This document shows positions 17,306-25,637 of a DNA stretch of 32,844 nt, piece by piece (the first letter of the stretch is position 1; each line of letters begins with the position of its first letter). The stretch lies in NCBI RefSeq assembly GCF_000724545.1, contig NZ_JHBV01000040.1, forward strand, positions 1-32,844, given 5' to 3'. Made by a program: the position numbers and the translations under genes. The DNA comes from Aureispira sp. CCB-QB1 (lineage in GTDB: Bacteria > Bacteroidota > Bacteroidia > Chitinophagales > Saprospiraceae). The notes under the pieces are model-generated. The model searched no databases. It saw only the letters and a list, made by a program, of their open reading frames with translations, and had not been told where the DNA came from.

Positions 17306-17665
17306 ATGTTTTATAAAAAACTAAATGATGCTACCGAATTTGTAGCAGGAGATCATACCAAGTTAAAAGAAATTATGCACCCTTTGCATGACAATGTTTC
17401 TATAGGATACAGCCTAGCTCATGCACGGGTGGAAGTCGGTCAAGCCTCTCTTCCCCATCAACTCAAAGGCTCTGAAACCTATTATATTTTGGATGGAAAA
17501 GGAGAAATGCACATTGACAACAAGAGCTTTGAAGTGAACAAAGATGATGTCTTTTTAGTTCCTCCCAATGCCTCACAGTATATTAAAAACATTGGTCAAA
17601 AAGATTTAGTTTTTTTATGCATTGTAGAACCTTATTGGCAAGAGGAAGAAGAGGAGATTTTTTAA
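17306..17665 (+). CDS. small single-domain cupin protein
   Basis: A 119-aa cytoplasmic cupin_2-type beta-barrel. Cupin motif 1 is SLPHQLKGSETYYILDGKGEMHI, with His51 and Glu57 in ligand positions; the second His of HxH is Leu53. Motif 2 is DDVFLVPPNASQYIKNIG, where Gln91 replaces the usual His. A metal site could be reduced or absent. It ends with a very acidic tail (EEEEEI). It is transcribed divergently from the oxidase fusion across a 137-base spacer, so a functional link is possible. Cupins of this size are often isomerases, small-molecule binders or oxygenases. The substrate cannot be inferred. Confidence 0.9.
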   Translation: MFYKKLNDATEFVAGDHTKLKEIMHPLHDNVSIGYSLAHARVEVGQASLPHQLKGSETYYILDGKGEMHIDNKSFEVNKDDVFLVPPNASQYIKNIGQKDLVFLCIVEPYWQEEEEEIF

Positions 17666-17857
17666 TTAGAATCGCATTGAAGCTTCTACCCATTCCCTCA
17701 ATCAACTAGCGACACCAATACTTTTTAGAATTTTTTTGAATTGGTCTTTCATAGAGCACATCTAACGATTCTATAATTAAAATACAGAGCTAATAGAATT
17801 ATTTTTCATAAAAATGAGTTGTATTATTACATTTAGCAAATACATAACCCTTCAAGC

Positions 17858-19258
17858 ATGGAAATGAAATATTTTTTTTCTGTAATAATACTATTTTGGA
17901 GTTGGACGCAGCAAGCGCAAGATAATATTGATTTGAATCTTGAAAGTAGAGATACCGCTTCTCTTAATATCATACGGGTCTACCCTGATGATTTTCCCAA
18001 AATTACAGTAATTTTTAATGCGGCAACTCATTCTGGCAATCCTATCTGGAACTTATCTAGGCAACAAGTTCAAATCTTCGAAGGCACAACACCCTGCCCC
18101 ATTCATTGTTTAAAAAGAATATCTGAAAATGAATCTATAAAAATAGGATTGGTCGTTGATCATTCAGGATCTATGGCAGAAGATTATAATCAGCTTTTTG
18201 ATAAGAATGGTAAATTTCTAGGTACGTATAGTCGATACGGTCAAATTATTCCTCCCAAAGGTTATATTGCTCCTATTGATAATGCAAAAAAAGCTGTTAA
18301 AGGTTTTGTTCAATCTATGGATAACCTCAAAGACTCTATTCAAGTGGTTGGTTTTTCTGAAAAAGTAGACAAAGTACTTGATTTTTCTAGCGACCAAGTT
18401 CTTATCAATAAGCAAATTTCGGCCATGAAACCCACCTCATTGACCGCTTTTTATGATGCAGTCAAAGTCTCTTTAGAAAACATAGCCAAAGAATCAGGCA
18501 TAAAAGTAATCATTGCTTTATCAGATGGAGGAGACAATAGTTCTAGTGCTACCTTAGAAGAAGTCACTCAACTAGCTCAATCCATGGAGGTTCCTATTTA
18601 TACCGTTGCCTTGGGCAATGCCAACAAGGAAGCTTTATCTCAAATGAGCGAAGCAACAGGAGGTAGTTTTTATTACACCGAGTCCTCCAATGCTTTATCC
18701 AATATTTATGATAATATTTCTAAAAAAATACGCTCGATTTATGAGTTAGGTTACGCTTCTGAAAATCTTGCCTCCAACGCTCAAAGAGATTTTCGTTTGA
18801 CATTTGACATTGACTCCATTTATTTGACCAACAATGACATTTCTTTACAACTCCCCTCAAAAGTTGTCCAACATTTAGAAAAAAAAGAACAAGAAGCTGC
18901 CCAACGCTTGTACACCTATGCTGGCATGGGAATCGCTGTTATCTTACTAGCAAGTAGCTTAGTTTTTTTATTCAAAAAACGCCAAACAGAAGATACATCT
19001 GATCCACAGCCTTCTCAACTACTCAAAACCTATCCCAATCCCTTTGAACACAGCCTTTATGTCAATTATATCATCAAAGGCAATCAACCTGTTTTACACT
19101 TAAGTTCTATAGACGGTGTTCCGATACTAACACGACAACTCAATCCTAGTACATCTGCCATTCAGTTGCATCATCTAAATTTGGAAACTGGTATTTATAT
19201 TTTAAGCCTAACAACAGATAGAGGAACTTCTAATACCCTAAAAGTTGTACGAAAGTAA
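17858..19258 (+). CDS. secreted vWA protein with membrane segment and T9SS-like C-terminal domain
   Basis: A 466-aa protein. Residues 1-20 are a signal peptide (ending WTQQAQ). A beta-rich segment precedes a vWA domain (~95-290) with an intact metal-ion site DHSGSM near residue 100, AFYDAV and IIALSDGGDNSS. After ~350 comes a hydrophobic helix (YAGMGIAVILLASSLVFLF) followed by KKR. Residues ~390-466 read TYPNPFEHSLYVNY ... LETGIYILSLTT ... KVVRK, which is the pattern of type A C-terminal sorting domains for T9SS. A membrane segment before a sorting domain is odd. If it spans the inner membrane, the tail would face the cytoplasm. The protein may be BatA-like in origin with an adapted tail. It is predicted to be an envelope protein with a metal-dependent ligand site. 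Confidence 0.88.
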   Translation: MEMKYFFSVIILFWSWTQQAQDNIDLNLESRDTASLNIIRVYPDDFPKITVIFNAATHSGNPIWNLSRQQVQIFEGTTPCPIHCLKRISENESIKIGLVVDHSGSMAEDYNQLFDKNGKFLGTYSRYGQIIPPKGYIAPIDNAKKAVKGFVQSMDNLKDSIQVVGFSEKVDKVLDFSSDQVLINKQISAMKPTSLTAFYDAVKVSLENIAKESGIKVIIALSDGGDNSSSATLEEVTQLAQSMEVPIYTVALGNANKEALSQMSEATGGSFYYTESSNALSNIYDNISKKIRSIYELGYASENLASNAQRDFRLTFDIDSIYLTNNDISLQLPSKVVQHLEKKEQEAAQRLYTYAGMGIAVILLASSLVFLFKKRQTEDTSDPQPSQLLKTYPNPFEHSLYVNYIIKGNQPVLHLSSIDGVPILTRQLNPSTSAIQLHHLNLETGIYILSLTTDRGTSNTLKVVRK

Positions 19259-19310
19259 GGTATATTTTTTAGGTCTATCTATATTTTCTAAAACAGTCAA
19301 GTTCATAAAC

Positions 19311-19344
19311 AACAATCGTAATAGCGTCGGCTATTACGATTGTT
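19311..19344. terminator. perfect 15-bp stem-loop, likely terminator
   Basis: AACAATCGTAATAGC pairs perfectly with GCTATTACGATTGTT around a GTCG loop. It lies ~52 bases beyond the vWA stop, between convergent genes. The T-run after it is weak (TGTTTGTATC), so the efficiency is uncertain, and it may serve both directions. Confidence 0.65.
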
Positions 19345-19468
19345 TGTATCTTGTGCTCCAGATATTTTTTATCACTTTGAAAAAATCAAATTCGGTTCAG
19401 AACCTATTTAAACTCCATCTTCGAGTTATAGATACTTGGTTTCGAAGAACATAAATTGCGAACCTACT

Positions 19469-19939
19469 CTAATGTTTATCAAATGTTTTTGGAATTCTAT
19501 TTTCATCCGTTTCTTTATCAAAGACCCAAGATATAATCCACCATCTGTCTTTTTCATAAACTAGTTGAATACTATTAATACCTCTTCTTCTCACAGGTCC
19601 ATCTTTCATCAAGGTTGTTTCATACGTACTCCAAACTTGTGCAATGTTTCCAAAAACCTTGACCTCTCTATGGACTTCGTACTCAAAAAAATCCGTTTCC
19701 ATAATCATAGAATCTGTATCTTCATGGAACTCACTTATAGGAATAGTAACCTGTTTATTCTCCGAATTTTTATACGAATAAATAGCTTTGGGATGGTGTA
19801 GAGATAAGTCACGTGCCCATTCTCTCTGCTCCCCTTTGAAACCAGAGACAACTTCATAAGAAGCCTGAATTAGTCCTGAAATAGTTGCCACATCATCTTT
19901 TAATGGATAAACATTTGTTGTGCGATTGTCCGTTAACAT
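19469..19939 (-). CDS. NTF2/SnoaL-like fold protein
   Basis: A 156-aa soluble protein resembling the SnoaL/DUF4440 group of NTF2-like folds. It has an N-terminal helical part (DVATISGLIQASYEVVSG), a central DTDSMIMETDFFEYEVHREV, and the typical paired strands VFGNIAQVWSTYET ... RRRGINSIQLVYEKDRWWIISWVFD. Members bind small hydrophobic molecules or act as enzymes or immunity-like folds, and the family does not predict a reaction. It stands alone with its own possible promoter ~105 bases upstream, and is convergent with the vWA gene across a hairpin. Confidence 0.85.
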   Translation of the reverse strand: MLTDNRTTNVYPLKDDVATISGLIQASYEVVSGFKGEQREWARDLSLHHPKAIYSYKNSENKQVTIPISEFHEDTDSMIMETDFFEYEVHREVKVFGNIAQVWSTYETTLMKDGPVRRRGINSIQLVYEKDRWWIISWVFDKETDENRIPKTFDKH

Positions 19940-20042
19940 AATCTAATTATTTAAAATGATCTTAAAACACTTGTTATCAAAGCATTTTTTGCTTCTATCC
20001 AAGTTTGAATAGGCACAAATTAGATGATCTTACACTGTTCTG

Positions 20043-20050
20043 CAAAGCTA
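20043..20050 (-). promoter_or_regulatory. putative -7 element for the NTF2-like gene
   Basis: The minus strand reads TAGCTTTG, an exact TAnnTTTG match, ~104 bases before the ATG at 19939. No TTG -33 box is seen at 17-23 bases upstream. Confidence 0.4.
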
Positions 20051-20151
20051 CTATTTAGTTGAACCCTGTATTTATTTACTTTGCCTTATTCTTTATGTTT
20101 TTGATTTTCCACAAATGATCTTATTGGATATAACTTCTAAAAAAACATCTA

Positions 20152-20490
20152 CTAAAGCAACAATCCTTCGATTGATTTTTTTAGGCAATCTCGATAACTT
20201 TTAGCTACGGATATTTTATCATTATTAATATAAATGTGATTATCTTCAAGTGCGTCAATTGCCATTAGGTTAACAATATAGGAATTATGTATTCTCATAA
20301 AATGCGGCGGCAAGACTTCTATCAAATCTTTCAAAGCCTTGTAGTAAATATACCGCTTGCCCAATTGCATATAAATTTCGACATAATTCCCCAGACCTTT
20401 GATATACGTAATTTCGTCTAAATTGATTTTTATGTATTTTTTATTCGACTTGATAAATGTAAAATGATGTTGAGAGCTGTTTGTATCCAT
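20152..20490 (-). CDS. stand-alone LytTR DNA-binding protein
   Basis: A 112-aa protein that is almost entirely a LytTR domain. Visible hallmarks are KYIKINLDEITYIKGLGNYV, the basic segment LPPHFMRIHNSYIVNL (residues 60-75), and the closing strand ISVAKSYRDCL. LytTR domains bind promoter direct repeats, usually behind a receiver domain. Here no receiver is present, so activity is not obviously controlled by phosphorylation from a sensor kinase. The start is 12 bases after the stop of the lipoprotein gene, so the pair is probably co-transcribed. No sensor is next to it; the nearest kinase in the window is at 29442. Confidence 0.92.
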   Translation of the reverse strand: MDTNSSQHHFTFIKSNKKYIKINLDEITYIKGLGNYVEIYMQLGKRYIYYKALKDLIEVLPPHFMRIHNSYIVNLMAIDALEDNHIYINNDKISVAKSYRDCLKKSIEGLLL

Positions 20491-20502
20491 ACCTCCTAAA
20501 TA

Positions 20503-21300
20503 TTAGTAATTGTGCTCAATCAAGGATTGCTTTAAGATAAACCCCTTCTCTGCTTTGATATGCCAAGGTGTTCCAATACAAGAGCCAATGTCACTATTTC
20601 CAGTACAAGTTCCTGGAGGGCGACATTGTGTATCTAAAATGCGCATTTCTTTGTACACCATACCAATCCCTTTGGCATAAACTTCGGTCGAAAATCGACG
20701 TTCGATGTTATTCGTTTTGTCTACTTGAACAATTTTGGCAACATCTGGGTAAATTGTATTGGACAAGGTATCTACAAAGCTATCACCAATATCTTCGCAT
20801 ACAAAGTCATCCCAATCTTTAAACATATCAATAGAACCTCCCCGAATAGGCACCAAAGTATCTCTTCGAATGTATACAATCCCATCCCAACGACGATCTT
20901 GCTGCATTGGAGCCACCATCTTTATCATCCGCTGATTGTCTTCTACCCGTTGTACTTGGTCACCCTCTATCTTTTCTGTCCAAATGTTATACAAGACCCA
21001 AGCATCATTACTTGTTTTTCTAAAATAACGTTTAACCACAAAAGCAGGGTCACCTTCTCCGTCTACCGTTTCTGTTTCTGTAACTTCTTTTATTTGATAA
21101 GTAGTCGTTTGAACTGTACAATTATATTCGTCGTATACAATAGAATCTATCTGATAAGTTTTGTATTTCCCTACTTCTATAGGATAATATTCAAAATCTA
21201 TTGGTGCCAAGGTCTCGACAATGCGTTCACAAGCAAAAAATAAGATAGATAATAAGAGAAAGAAAGTAATCTTATAATTTAAAAAATTAGACTGTTGCAT
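20503..21300 (-). CDS. lipoprotein upstream of LytTR gene
   Basis: A 265-aa protein with a long N-terminal lipoprotein signal (hydrophobic core, then LFFAC-ER, Cys24). The mature part has beta-rich segments such as YYPIEVGKYKTYQIDSIVYD and a Cys-rich C-terminal region (CRPPGTCTGNSDIGSCIG). This general layout is common among Bacteroidota lipoproteins of unknown function. It is followed 12 bases later by the LytTR gene, so it may be part of a regulatory pair. A TATATTTG promoter word lies 31 bases upstream of the ATG. Confidence 0.82.
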   Translation of the reverse strand: MQQSNFLNYKITFFLLLSILFFACERIVETLAPIDFEYYPIEVGKYKTYQIDSIVYDEYNCTVQTTTYQIKEVTETETVDGEGDPAFVVKRYFRKTSNDAWVLYNIWTEKIEGDQVQRVEDNQRMIKMVAPMQQDRRWDGIVYIRRDTLVPIRGGSIDMFKDWDDFVCEDIGDSFVDTLSNTIYPDVAKIVQVDKTNNIERRFSTEVYAKGIGMVYKEMRILDTQCRPPGTCTGNSDIGSCIGTPWHIKAEKGFILKQSLIEHNY

Positions 21301-21330
21301 TTTAAATCAATTGAGTTCATTTAATAGGAA

Positions 21331-21338
21331 CAAATATA
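21331..21338 (-). promoter_or_regulatory. putative -7 element for the lipoprotein-LytTR operon
   Basis: The minus strand reads TATATTTG, an exact match to TAnnTTTG, which would give a leader of about 25 bases before the ATG at 21300. A -33 TTG is not evident. Confidence 0.5.
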
Positions 21339-21676
21339 CCGTTTATTACTAATAATTTAGCTTAAGTAAGTGACAGAAAAAAAGACAAGAAAAATTGATA
21401 TTTTAACGCAACATCTTTTCCAAACCATTACTGCTGTCCTTGGTATAAATTTATAGTACGTTAAGAAATGCTCCAAGAAGCCTTCTTCTCTAAAATTAAC
21501 GAAACTAAAGCAATAAATAGAGGTCAAATAGTGAAAAAATGCTCTTTTCTTTACAAAAAAATGTTTAGAGTACTTTTCTTAGACCTTAATTGGCTAAATT
21601 ATAATCAATTGAAGCTGTTTGAGGCATTTGATAATTTTCTTTTTAGAAAATAGGCTATTGATACCAGAAAAAAGCG

Positions 21677-21684
21677 TATTTTTG
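21677..21684 (+). promoter_or_regulatory. putative glmM promoter (-7 element)
   Basis: TATTTTTG is an exact TAnnTTTG match, with a TTG at 21658-21660, 16 bases upstream, close to the spacing expected for -33. It lies ~194 bases before the preferred TTG start of glmM, which leaves a long leader without an open frame of note. The rest of 21301-21877 holds only an unrecognised 61-codon frame (21468-21653). Confidence 0.5.
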
Positions 21685-21877
21685 TGCGAATTTAAGACCG
21701 TAATTGCATCACATTATTCATTTTACAATATTTTTAGTGCATAGCGATAATAAATCGTCAAGCATTCAAAGCAATTCTCGCACACTTAAAATCACATACT
21801 TTAATACTTTTCTATCCATTGATTTGACTAGCAAAGTATCCAAAAAAACTTTATTACTACACTTAATACATAGAAGA

Positions 21878-23266
21878 TTGGCTTTAATAAAATCAATATC
21901 GGGAACTAGAGGTACTATTGGTGGAAACACTGGAGAGAATCTAACAGCACAAGACATTGTAGAAAGTACAGCAGCCTACGCACAATGGGTTTTAACAACA
22001 ACTCAAAATCCATTGGTCATTGTTGGTCGAGATGCACGAATTTCAGGAGATATTGTTAACCAACTAGTTTGCGGCACCTTGCGCATGATGGGTATCAATG
22101 TAATGGATATCGGTCTGTCTACTACTCCTACTGTCGAAATTGCCGTTTCTCTTGAGGGAGCTGGAGGAGGAATTATTATTACAGCTAGCCATAATCCAAA
22201 ACAATGGAATGCTTTAAAATTTTTGAATAGTTCTGGAGAGTTTATCTCTGCCAACGATGGGCAAGATATTTTGGATTTAATTAGCTCTGGCAAGGTCGAA
22301 TATGCCTCTATTGATGCTTTAGGACGTTACGAAAAAGCAGTTGGCTATATTCAAAAGCACATTGATATTATTTTTGATTTAGACCTTGTACGACGAGAAC
22401 AAGTAGTTGAAAAACAATACAAAGTAGTTGTAGATTGTATTAATTCTACAGGTATTTTGTCTGTTGTTCCTCTCTTGGAACAAATGGGATGTGAAGTAAT
22501 TGCAATTAATGATGAAATGCACGGACGTTTTGCTCACAACCCAGAACCTTTGCCCTCTAATTTGGTGGCTTTGGCTAGAGAAGTCGTTTTTCATAAAGCT
22601 GATTTAGGAATTGCTGTTGATCCTGATGTAGATCGCTTGGCCTTTGTTACCGAAACAGGAGAAATGTTTGGGGAAGAATATACTTTGGTGGCTGTTGCAG
22701 ACTATGTTCTACAGCACCAAAAAGGAAATACCGTTTCCAATTTATCGTCGACACAAGCCTTGAATGAAATTACTAAAAAACACGGTGGCACTTACACAGC
22801 TTCTGCGGTAGGAGAAGTCAACGTTGTCACAACTATGAAAGAAACCAATGCTATTATTGGTGGCGAAGGCAATGGTGGTATTATTTACCCAGAATTGCAC
22901 TATGGTAGAGATGCTTTGGTAGGAGTTGCTCTATTCCTATCCTTCATGGCTGAAACTGGCAAATCTGTATCACAATTGAGAAGTAGATACCCTTTTTATA
23001 CCATTATTAAAGATAAAATACAACTTACTCCAGAAATTAATATCATAGAGTTGTTGGACAAACTCCAAGAAAAGTACCACCAATATCCACAAAACACCGT
23101 AGACGGACTTAAAATTTACCTAAACGAAAATTGGGTGCATTTGCGTCGTTCAAATACAGAACCCATCATCCGTATTTACACAGAAAGTCAATCGGTTACT
23201 ACAGCAGAAACGCTAGCTAACAAAATCAAAATGGATATGAGTGCTATTCTAAAAGGAGATATTTAG
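21878..23266 (+). CDS. glmM: phosphoglucosamine mutase
   Basis: It converts glucosamine-6-phosphate to glucosamine-1-phosphate for UDP-GlcNAc and peptidoglycan synthesis. I chose the TTG at 21878 (MALIKSISGTRGTIGG, 462 aa). An upstream TTG at 21704 would add 58 residues unlike the family, and Bacteroidota GlmM starts this way. Catalytic landmarks are the phosphoserine loop TASHNPKQWN (Ser104), the magnesium loop DPDVDRL, the sugar-specificity loop GEGNGGIIYP, and the C-terminal phosphate-binding RRSNTEPIIRIY. Length and motifs fit an intact enzyme. Related phosphomannomutases share these motifs, so the substrate is assigned by family resemblance. A cysteine desulfurase gene follows after ~205 bases. 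Confidence 0.92.
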   Translation: MALIKSISGTRGTIGGNTGENLTAQDIVESTAAYAQWVLTTTQNPLVIVGRDARISGDIVNQLVCGTLRMMGINVMDIGLSTTPTVEIAVSLEGAGGGIIITASHNPKQWNALKFLNSSGEFISANDGQDILDLISSGKVEYASIDALGRYEKAVGYIQKHIDIIFDLDLVRREQVVEKQYKVVVDCINSTGILSVVPLLEQMGCEVIAINDEMHGRFAHNPEPLPSNLVALAREVVFHKADLGIAVDPDVDRLAFVTETGEMFGEEYTLVAVADYVLQHQKGNTVSNLSSTQALNEITKKHGGTYTASAVGEVNVVTTMKETNAIIGGEGNGGIIYPELHYGRDALVGVALFLSFMAETGKSVSQLRSRYPFYTIIKDKIQLTPEINIIELLDKLQEKYHQYPQNTVDGLKIYLNENWVHLRRSNTEPIIRIYTESQSVTTAETLANKIKMDMSAILKGDI

Positions 23267-23471
23267 AAGACCTTTGTTACTTATTTTTTACAAAAAAGTA
23301 TCATTAGAAATGTTCAAAAGGCATTGATTTAGCTTCTTATTTTAAGCATAGGAATAGCTTCTTTACAGTATAATTAGCAAATATAATTTTACCAAAAGAC
23401 TTTTTACATTATAACTATTTAGTTTTATTGGACACTAAATGTATATAGATGTCCTTCATAATTATCATATT

Positions 23472-24593
23472 ATGCGTATCTATTTAGACAATGCCGCTAC
23501 CACACCTTTGTGTGATGCCGTGTTAGAAGCAATGCTTCCTTATCTCAAAAATAATTATGGCAACCCCTCCTCTACCCATCAAGAAGGGCGAACGGCTCGT
23601 GCAGGTGTAGAACGTGCTCGAAAAATTGTAGCCCAAGCTATAAAAGCATCTACCTCTGAAATTTTCTTTACTTCTGGAGGTACAGAAGCTAATAATACGG
23701 CTATCAAATGTGCTGTTCGTGATTTGGGTGTTCAGCGTATTATTTCTAGCCCAATCGAGCATTCTTGTGTTTTCAACACCGTGAATCGTATGCGGGAAGA
23801 AGATATTGAGATTGAGTTGGTACAACTAGATAAAACAGGTCGAGCCAATTTGGATCATTTAGAGACCTTGCTAAAAGATCGCTCTAAAAAAACCTTAGTT
23901 TCGTTGATGCACGCCAATAATGAAATTGGAACTCTTAATCCAATTGACAAAATCGGGGAGCTTTGCCAACAGTACGACGCTTATTTTCATACCGATACCG
24001 TTCAATCTATTGGACATATTTCGATTGATGTTTCCCAACTTAATGTTAGCTTTCTTTCGGGATCTGGTCACAAATTACATGGTCCTAAGGGCGTTGGCTT
24101 TTTGTATGTTAATAAAGCAAATGTTATTGATGCTTATATCGATGGTGGAGGACAAGAACGAAAAGTGCGTTCAGGAACAGAAAATGTGGCTAGCATTATT
24201 GGATTAGGAAAAGCCTTAGAACAAGCTATTGAACATTTGGAAGAAAGAAGGGTTGAGATTGAAGCCGTTCGAGATTACTTTATTCAAGAACTAAAGGCTA
24301 ATTTTCCCGATGTTATTATCAATGGCGATTATGCTGGTCAATACTTATTTACGGTGCTAAATGTTTCTTTTAAAACGGGCACTCCAGTAAATATGCTATT
24401 GTTCAAATTAGACCTAAAAGGAATTAGTGCTTCTGGCGGTTCTGCTTGCAATTCTGGTGCTGTCAAGGAATCAAGAGTGTTAGCAACATTAGGCGTCCCT
24501 GATGGTTATCATTCGGTTCGTTTTTCTTTCTCTCACTTAAATACAAAAGAAGAAGTTGATTACACCATCGCTCAACTGAAAGAAATTGTGTAA
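23472..24593 (+). CDS. cysteine desulfurase (NifS/IscS-like)
   Basis: A PLP enzyme that takes sulfur from cysteine for Fe-S clusters or thio-modification. I chose the ATG at 23472 (MRIYLDNAATTPL, 373 aa) over the ATG at 23439, because the family begins with this motif. Motifs are TSGGTEANNTAIK, the PLP-stacking His in SPIEHSC, HANNEIGT, HTDTVQSIGH, the Schiff-base lysine Lys201 in GSGHKLHGPKG, RSGTEN, and the catalytic Cys326 in GGSACNSGAV. All key residues are present. There are no isc or suf partners nearby. The gene ends 36 bases before a strong intrinsic terminator. Confidence 0.95.
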   Translation: MRIYLDNAATTPLCDAVLEAMLPYLKNNYGNPSSTHQEGRTARAGVERARKIVAQAIKASTSEIFFTSGGTEANNTAIKCAVRDLGVQRIISSPIEHSCVFNTVNRMREEDIEIELVQLDKTGRANLDHLETLLKDRSKKTLVSLMHANNEIGTLNPIDKIGELCQQYDAYFHTDTVQSIGHISIDVSQLNVSFLSGSGHKLHGPKGVGFLYVNKANVIDAYIDGGGQERKVRSGTENVASIIGLGKALEQAIEHLEERRVEIEAVRDYFIQELKANFPDVIINGDYAGQYLFTVLNVSFKTGTPVNMLLFKLDLKGISASGGSACNSGAVKESRVLATLGVPDGYHSVRFSFSHLNTKEEVDYTIAQLKEIV

Positions 24594-24628
24594 TTAAAAG
24601 CGATAGACACATTTAAACAAAAAATGCT

Positions 24629-24675
24629 AAAGACTTGTTCCTAAATTTCGTAATTTGGAAGCAAGTCTTTTTTTT
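24629..24675 (+). terminator. strong intrinsic terminator after the cysteine desulfurase gene
   Basis: AAAGACTTG at 24629-24637 pairs with CAAGTCTTT at 24662-24670. The inner stem TTCC-T-AAATT pairs with AATTT-GGAA around a TCGT loop, and the T-run reaches 24675. It also shows that the ATG at 24655 inside the stem cannot be the start of the next gene. Confidence 0.9.
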
Positions 24676-24699
24676 ATTCTAGTCACAAAACATCCATCT

Positions 24700-25248
24700 A
24701 TGAAACTACTAACCAACTTTTCTTTAGTTTTAATTTCTCTATTGTTAGTTGCTTGTGGCGGAAATTCTACCGAAACGAATTCCTCTACCAATAGTATAGA
24801 TAGCACAACAACAATGCAAGTAGATAGTTCTGCAAGTTTAAAAGCTGTTAGCAATAATAATGTTCCTCCAGAAAACATTACAGGAACCTATATCTTTGGC
24901 GACCAAGAAAGTGCCGAAGGTGGTGGTTATCTAGTAATTGAAGAGCAGGACAATGATTCTCTAAAATTTGAATTAGATATCAATATTGGTGCGCCTAATT
25001 ACAATTCAGGTACTGCAACGGGAATTTTAAAGTTAGAAAACAATACAGCCGTATTTAAGACCAGCGAATACTCAGAAAAAGATCCTTGTGCCATTACATT
25101 TACGTTTAATAATGATCACACAATTGAGTTAAAACAAGAAAAAGGTAGTCCGTTCTCTTGTGGTTTTGGCAATCGTGTATTTGCCAATGGATTGTATGTA
25201 AAACAAAAAGAGGAGGCTATTTTCAAATATAAAGGTGGTCTTGAATAG
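24700..25248 (+). CDS. small lipoprotein of unknown function
   Basis: A 182-aa protein from the ATG at 24700 (MKLLTNFSLVLISLLLVACGG), with a perfect lipobox LVAC (Cys19). A Ser/Thr/Asn-rich flexible spacer (NSTETNSSTNSIDSTTTMQVDSSA) follows the lipidated Cys. The mature domain has a GTYIFGDQESAEGGGYLVI strand set, a Cys pair (near 132 and 151), and a KGSPFSCGFGNRVFANGLYV end. It looks like a small beta-barrel or beta-sandwich, but no family was recognised. The gene is monocistronic and follows the strong terminator. Confidence 0.8.
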   Translation: MKLLTNFSLVLISLLLVACGGNSTETNSSTNSIDSTTTMQVDSSASLKAVSNNNVPPENITGTYIFGDQESAEGGGYLVIEEQDNDSLKFELDINIGAPNYNSGTATGILKLENNTAVFKTSEYSEKDPCAITFTFNNDHTIELKQEKGSPFSCGFGNRVFANGLYVKQKEEAIFKYKGGLE

Positions 25249-25494
25249 AACGACAGCAGTATGATTTCACAGTAACCGCGTAATCGCAGCACAACGAACT
25301 ATTTATTGCTATCTCTACCTCTAAAAGGGCAAAAACTAGCCTTTTATGAAAACTTATTGCTGTTTTAGATTGTTATAAGAATGCATATGAGTCCAATAAA
25401 TAATAAACCTTGTCGTTTATTATCAGATTTGATCAGAACATTATATTCTGGTGATCTTAACTAAAAACATTCTTCAATTTAAAACACAAAAACA

Positions 25495-25578
25495 ATGAAA
25501 TTTATAGGAAAAGTAATTAGTTCAGTCGTATTAGTCGCTGTTGTAGAAATGGTTAGAAAATACATCAAAAATTCATAA
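25495..25578 (+). CDS. predicted 27-aa small membrane peptide
   Basis: This tiny frame starts at an ATG. It encodes a peptide with a basic start (MKFIGK), a hydrophobic core VISSVVLVAVVEMV, and a basic end RKYIKNS. That shape fits a single small membrane segment or an amphipathic membrane-binding helix. Evidence that it is a gene: a perfect 13-bp stem terminator with a 9-T run begins 24 bases after the stop, and two hairpin/dyad structures lie 40-100 bases upstream. No other gene nearby would need that terminator. It lies alone between 24700-25248 and 26487. Alternatives are a small RNA with an incidental frame, or a toxin-like peptide. Confidence 0.5.
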   Translation: MKFIGKVISSVVLVAVVEMVRKYIKNS

Positions 25579-25601
25579 AATGTTACCCACATTTGATTTT
25601 T

Positions 25602-25637
25602 AAATCACTATTCAAGGATGAATAGTGATTTTTTTTT
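25602..25637 (+). terminator. intrinsic terminator of the 27-aa gene
   Basis: AAATCACTATTCA pairs perfectly with TGAATAGTGATTT (13 bp) around an AGGA loop, with nine consecutive T at 25629-25637. The stem is almost symmetrical, but the T-run marks plus-strand use. Confidence 0.92.

Noticed and set aside
20725-21243. 172-codon frame opposite a lipoprotein gene
   Set aside because: Shadow of a lipoprotein with a clear lipobox and promoter; its own product is low-complexity and Ile/Phe-rich.
21468-21653. 61-codon frame upstream of glmM
   Set aside because: No family, and it ends just before the glmM promoter. I could not support it, although it is the only frame in that gap.
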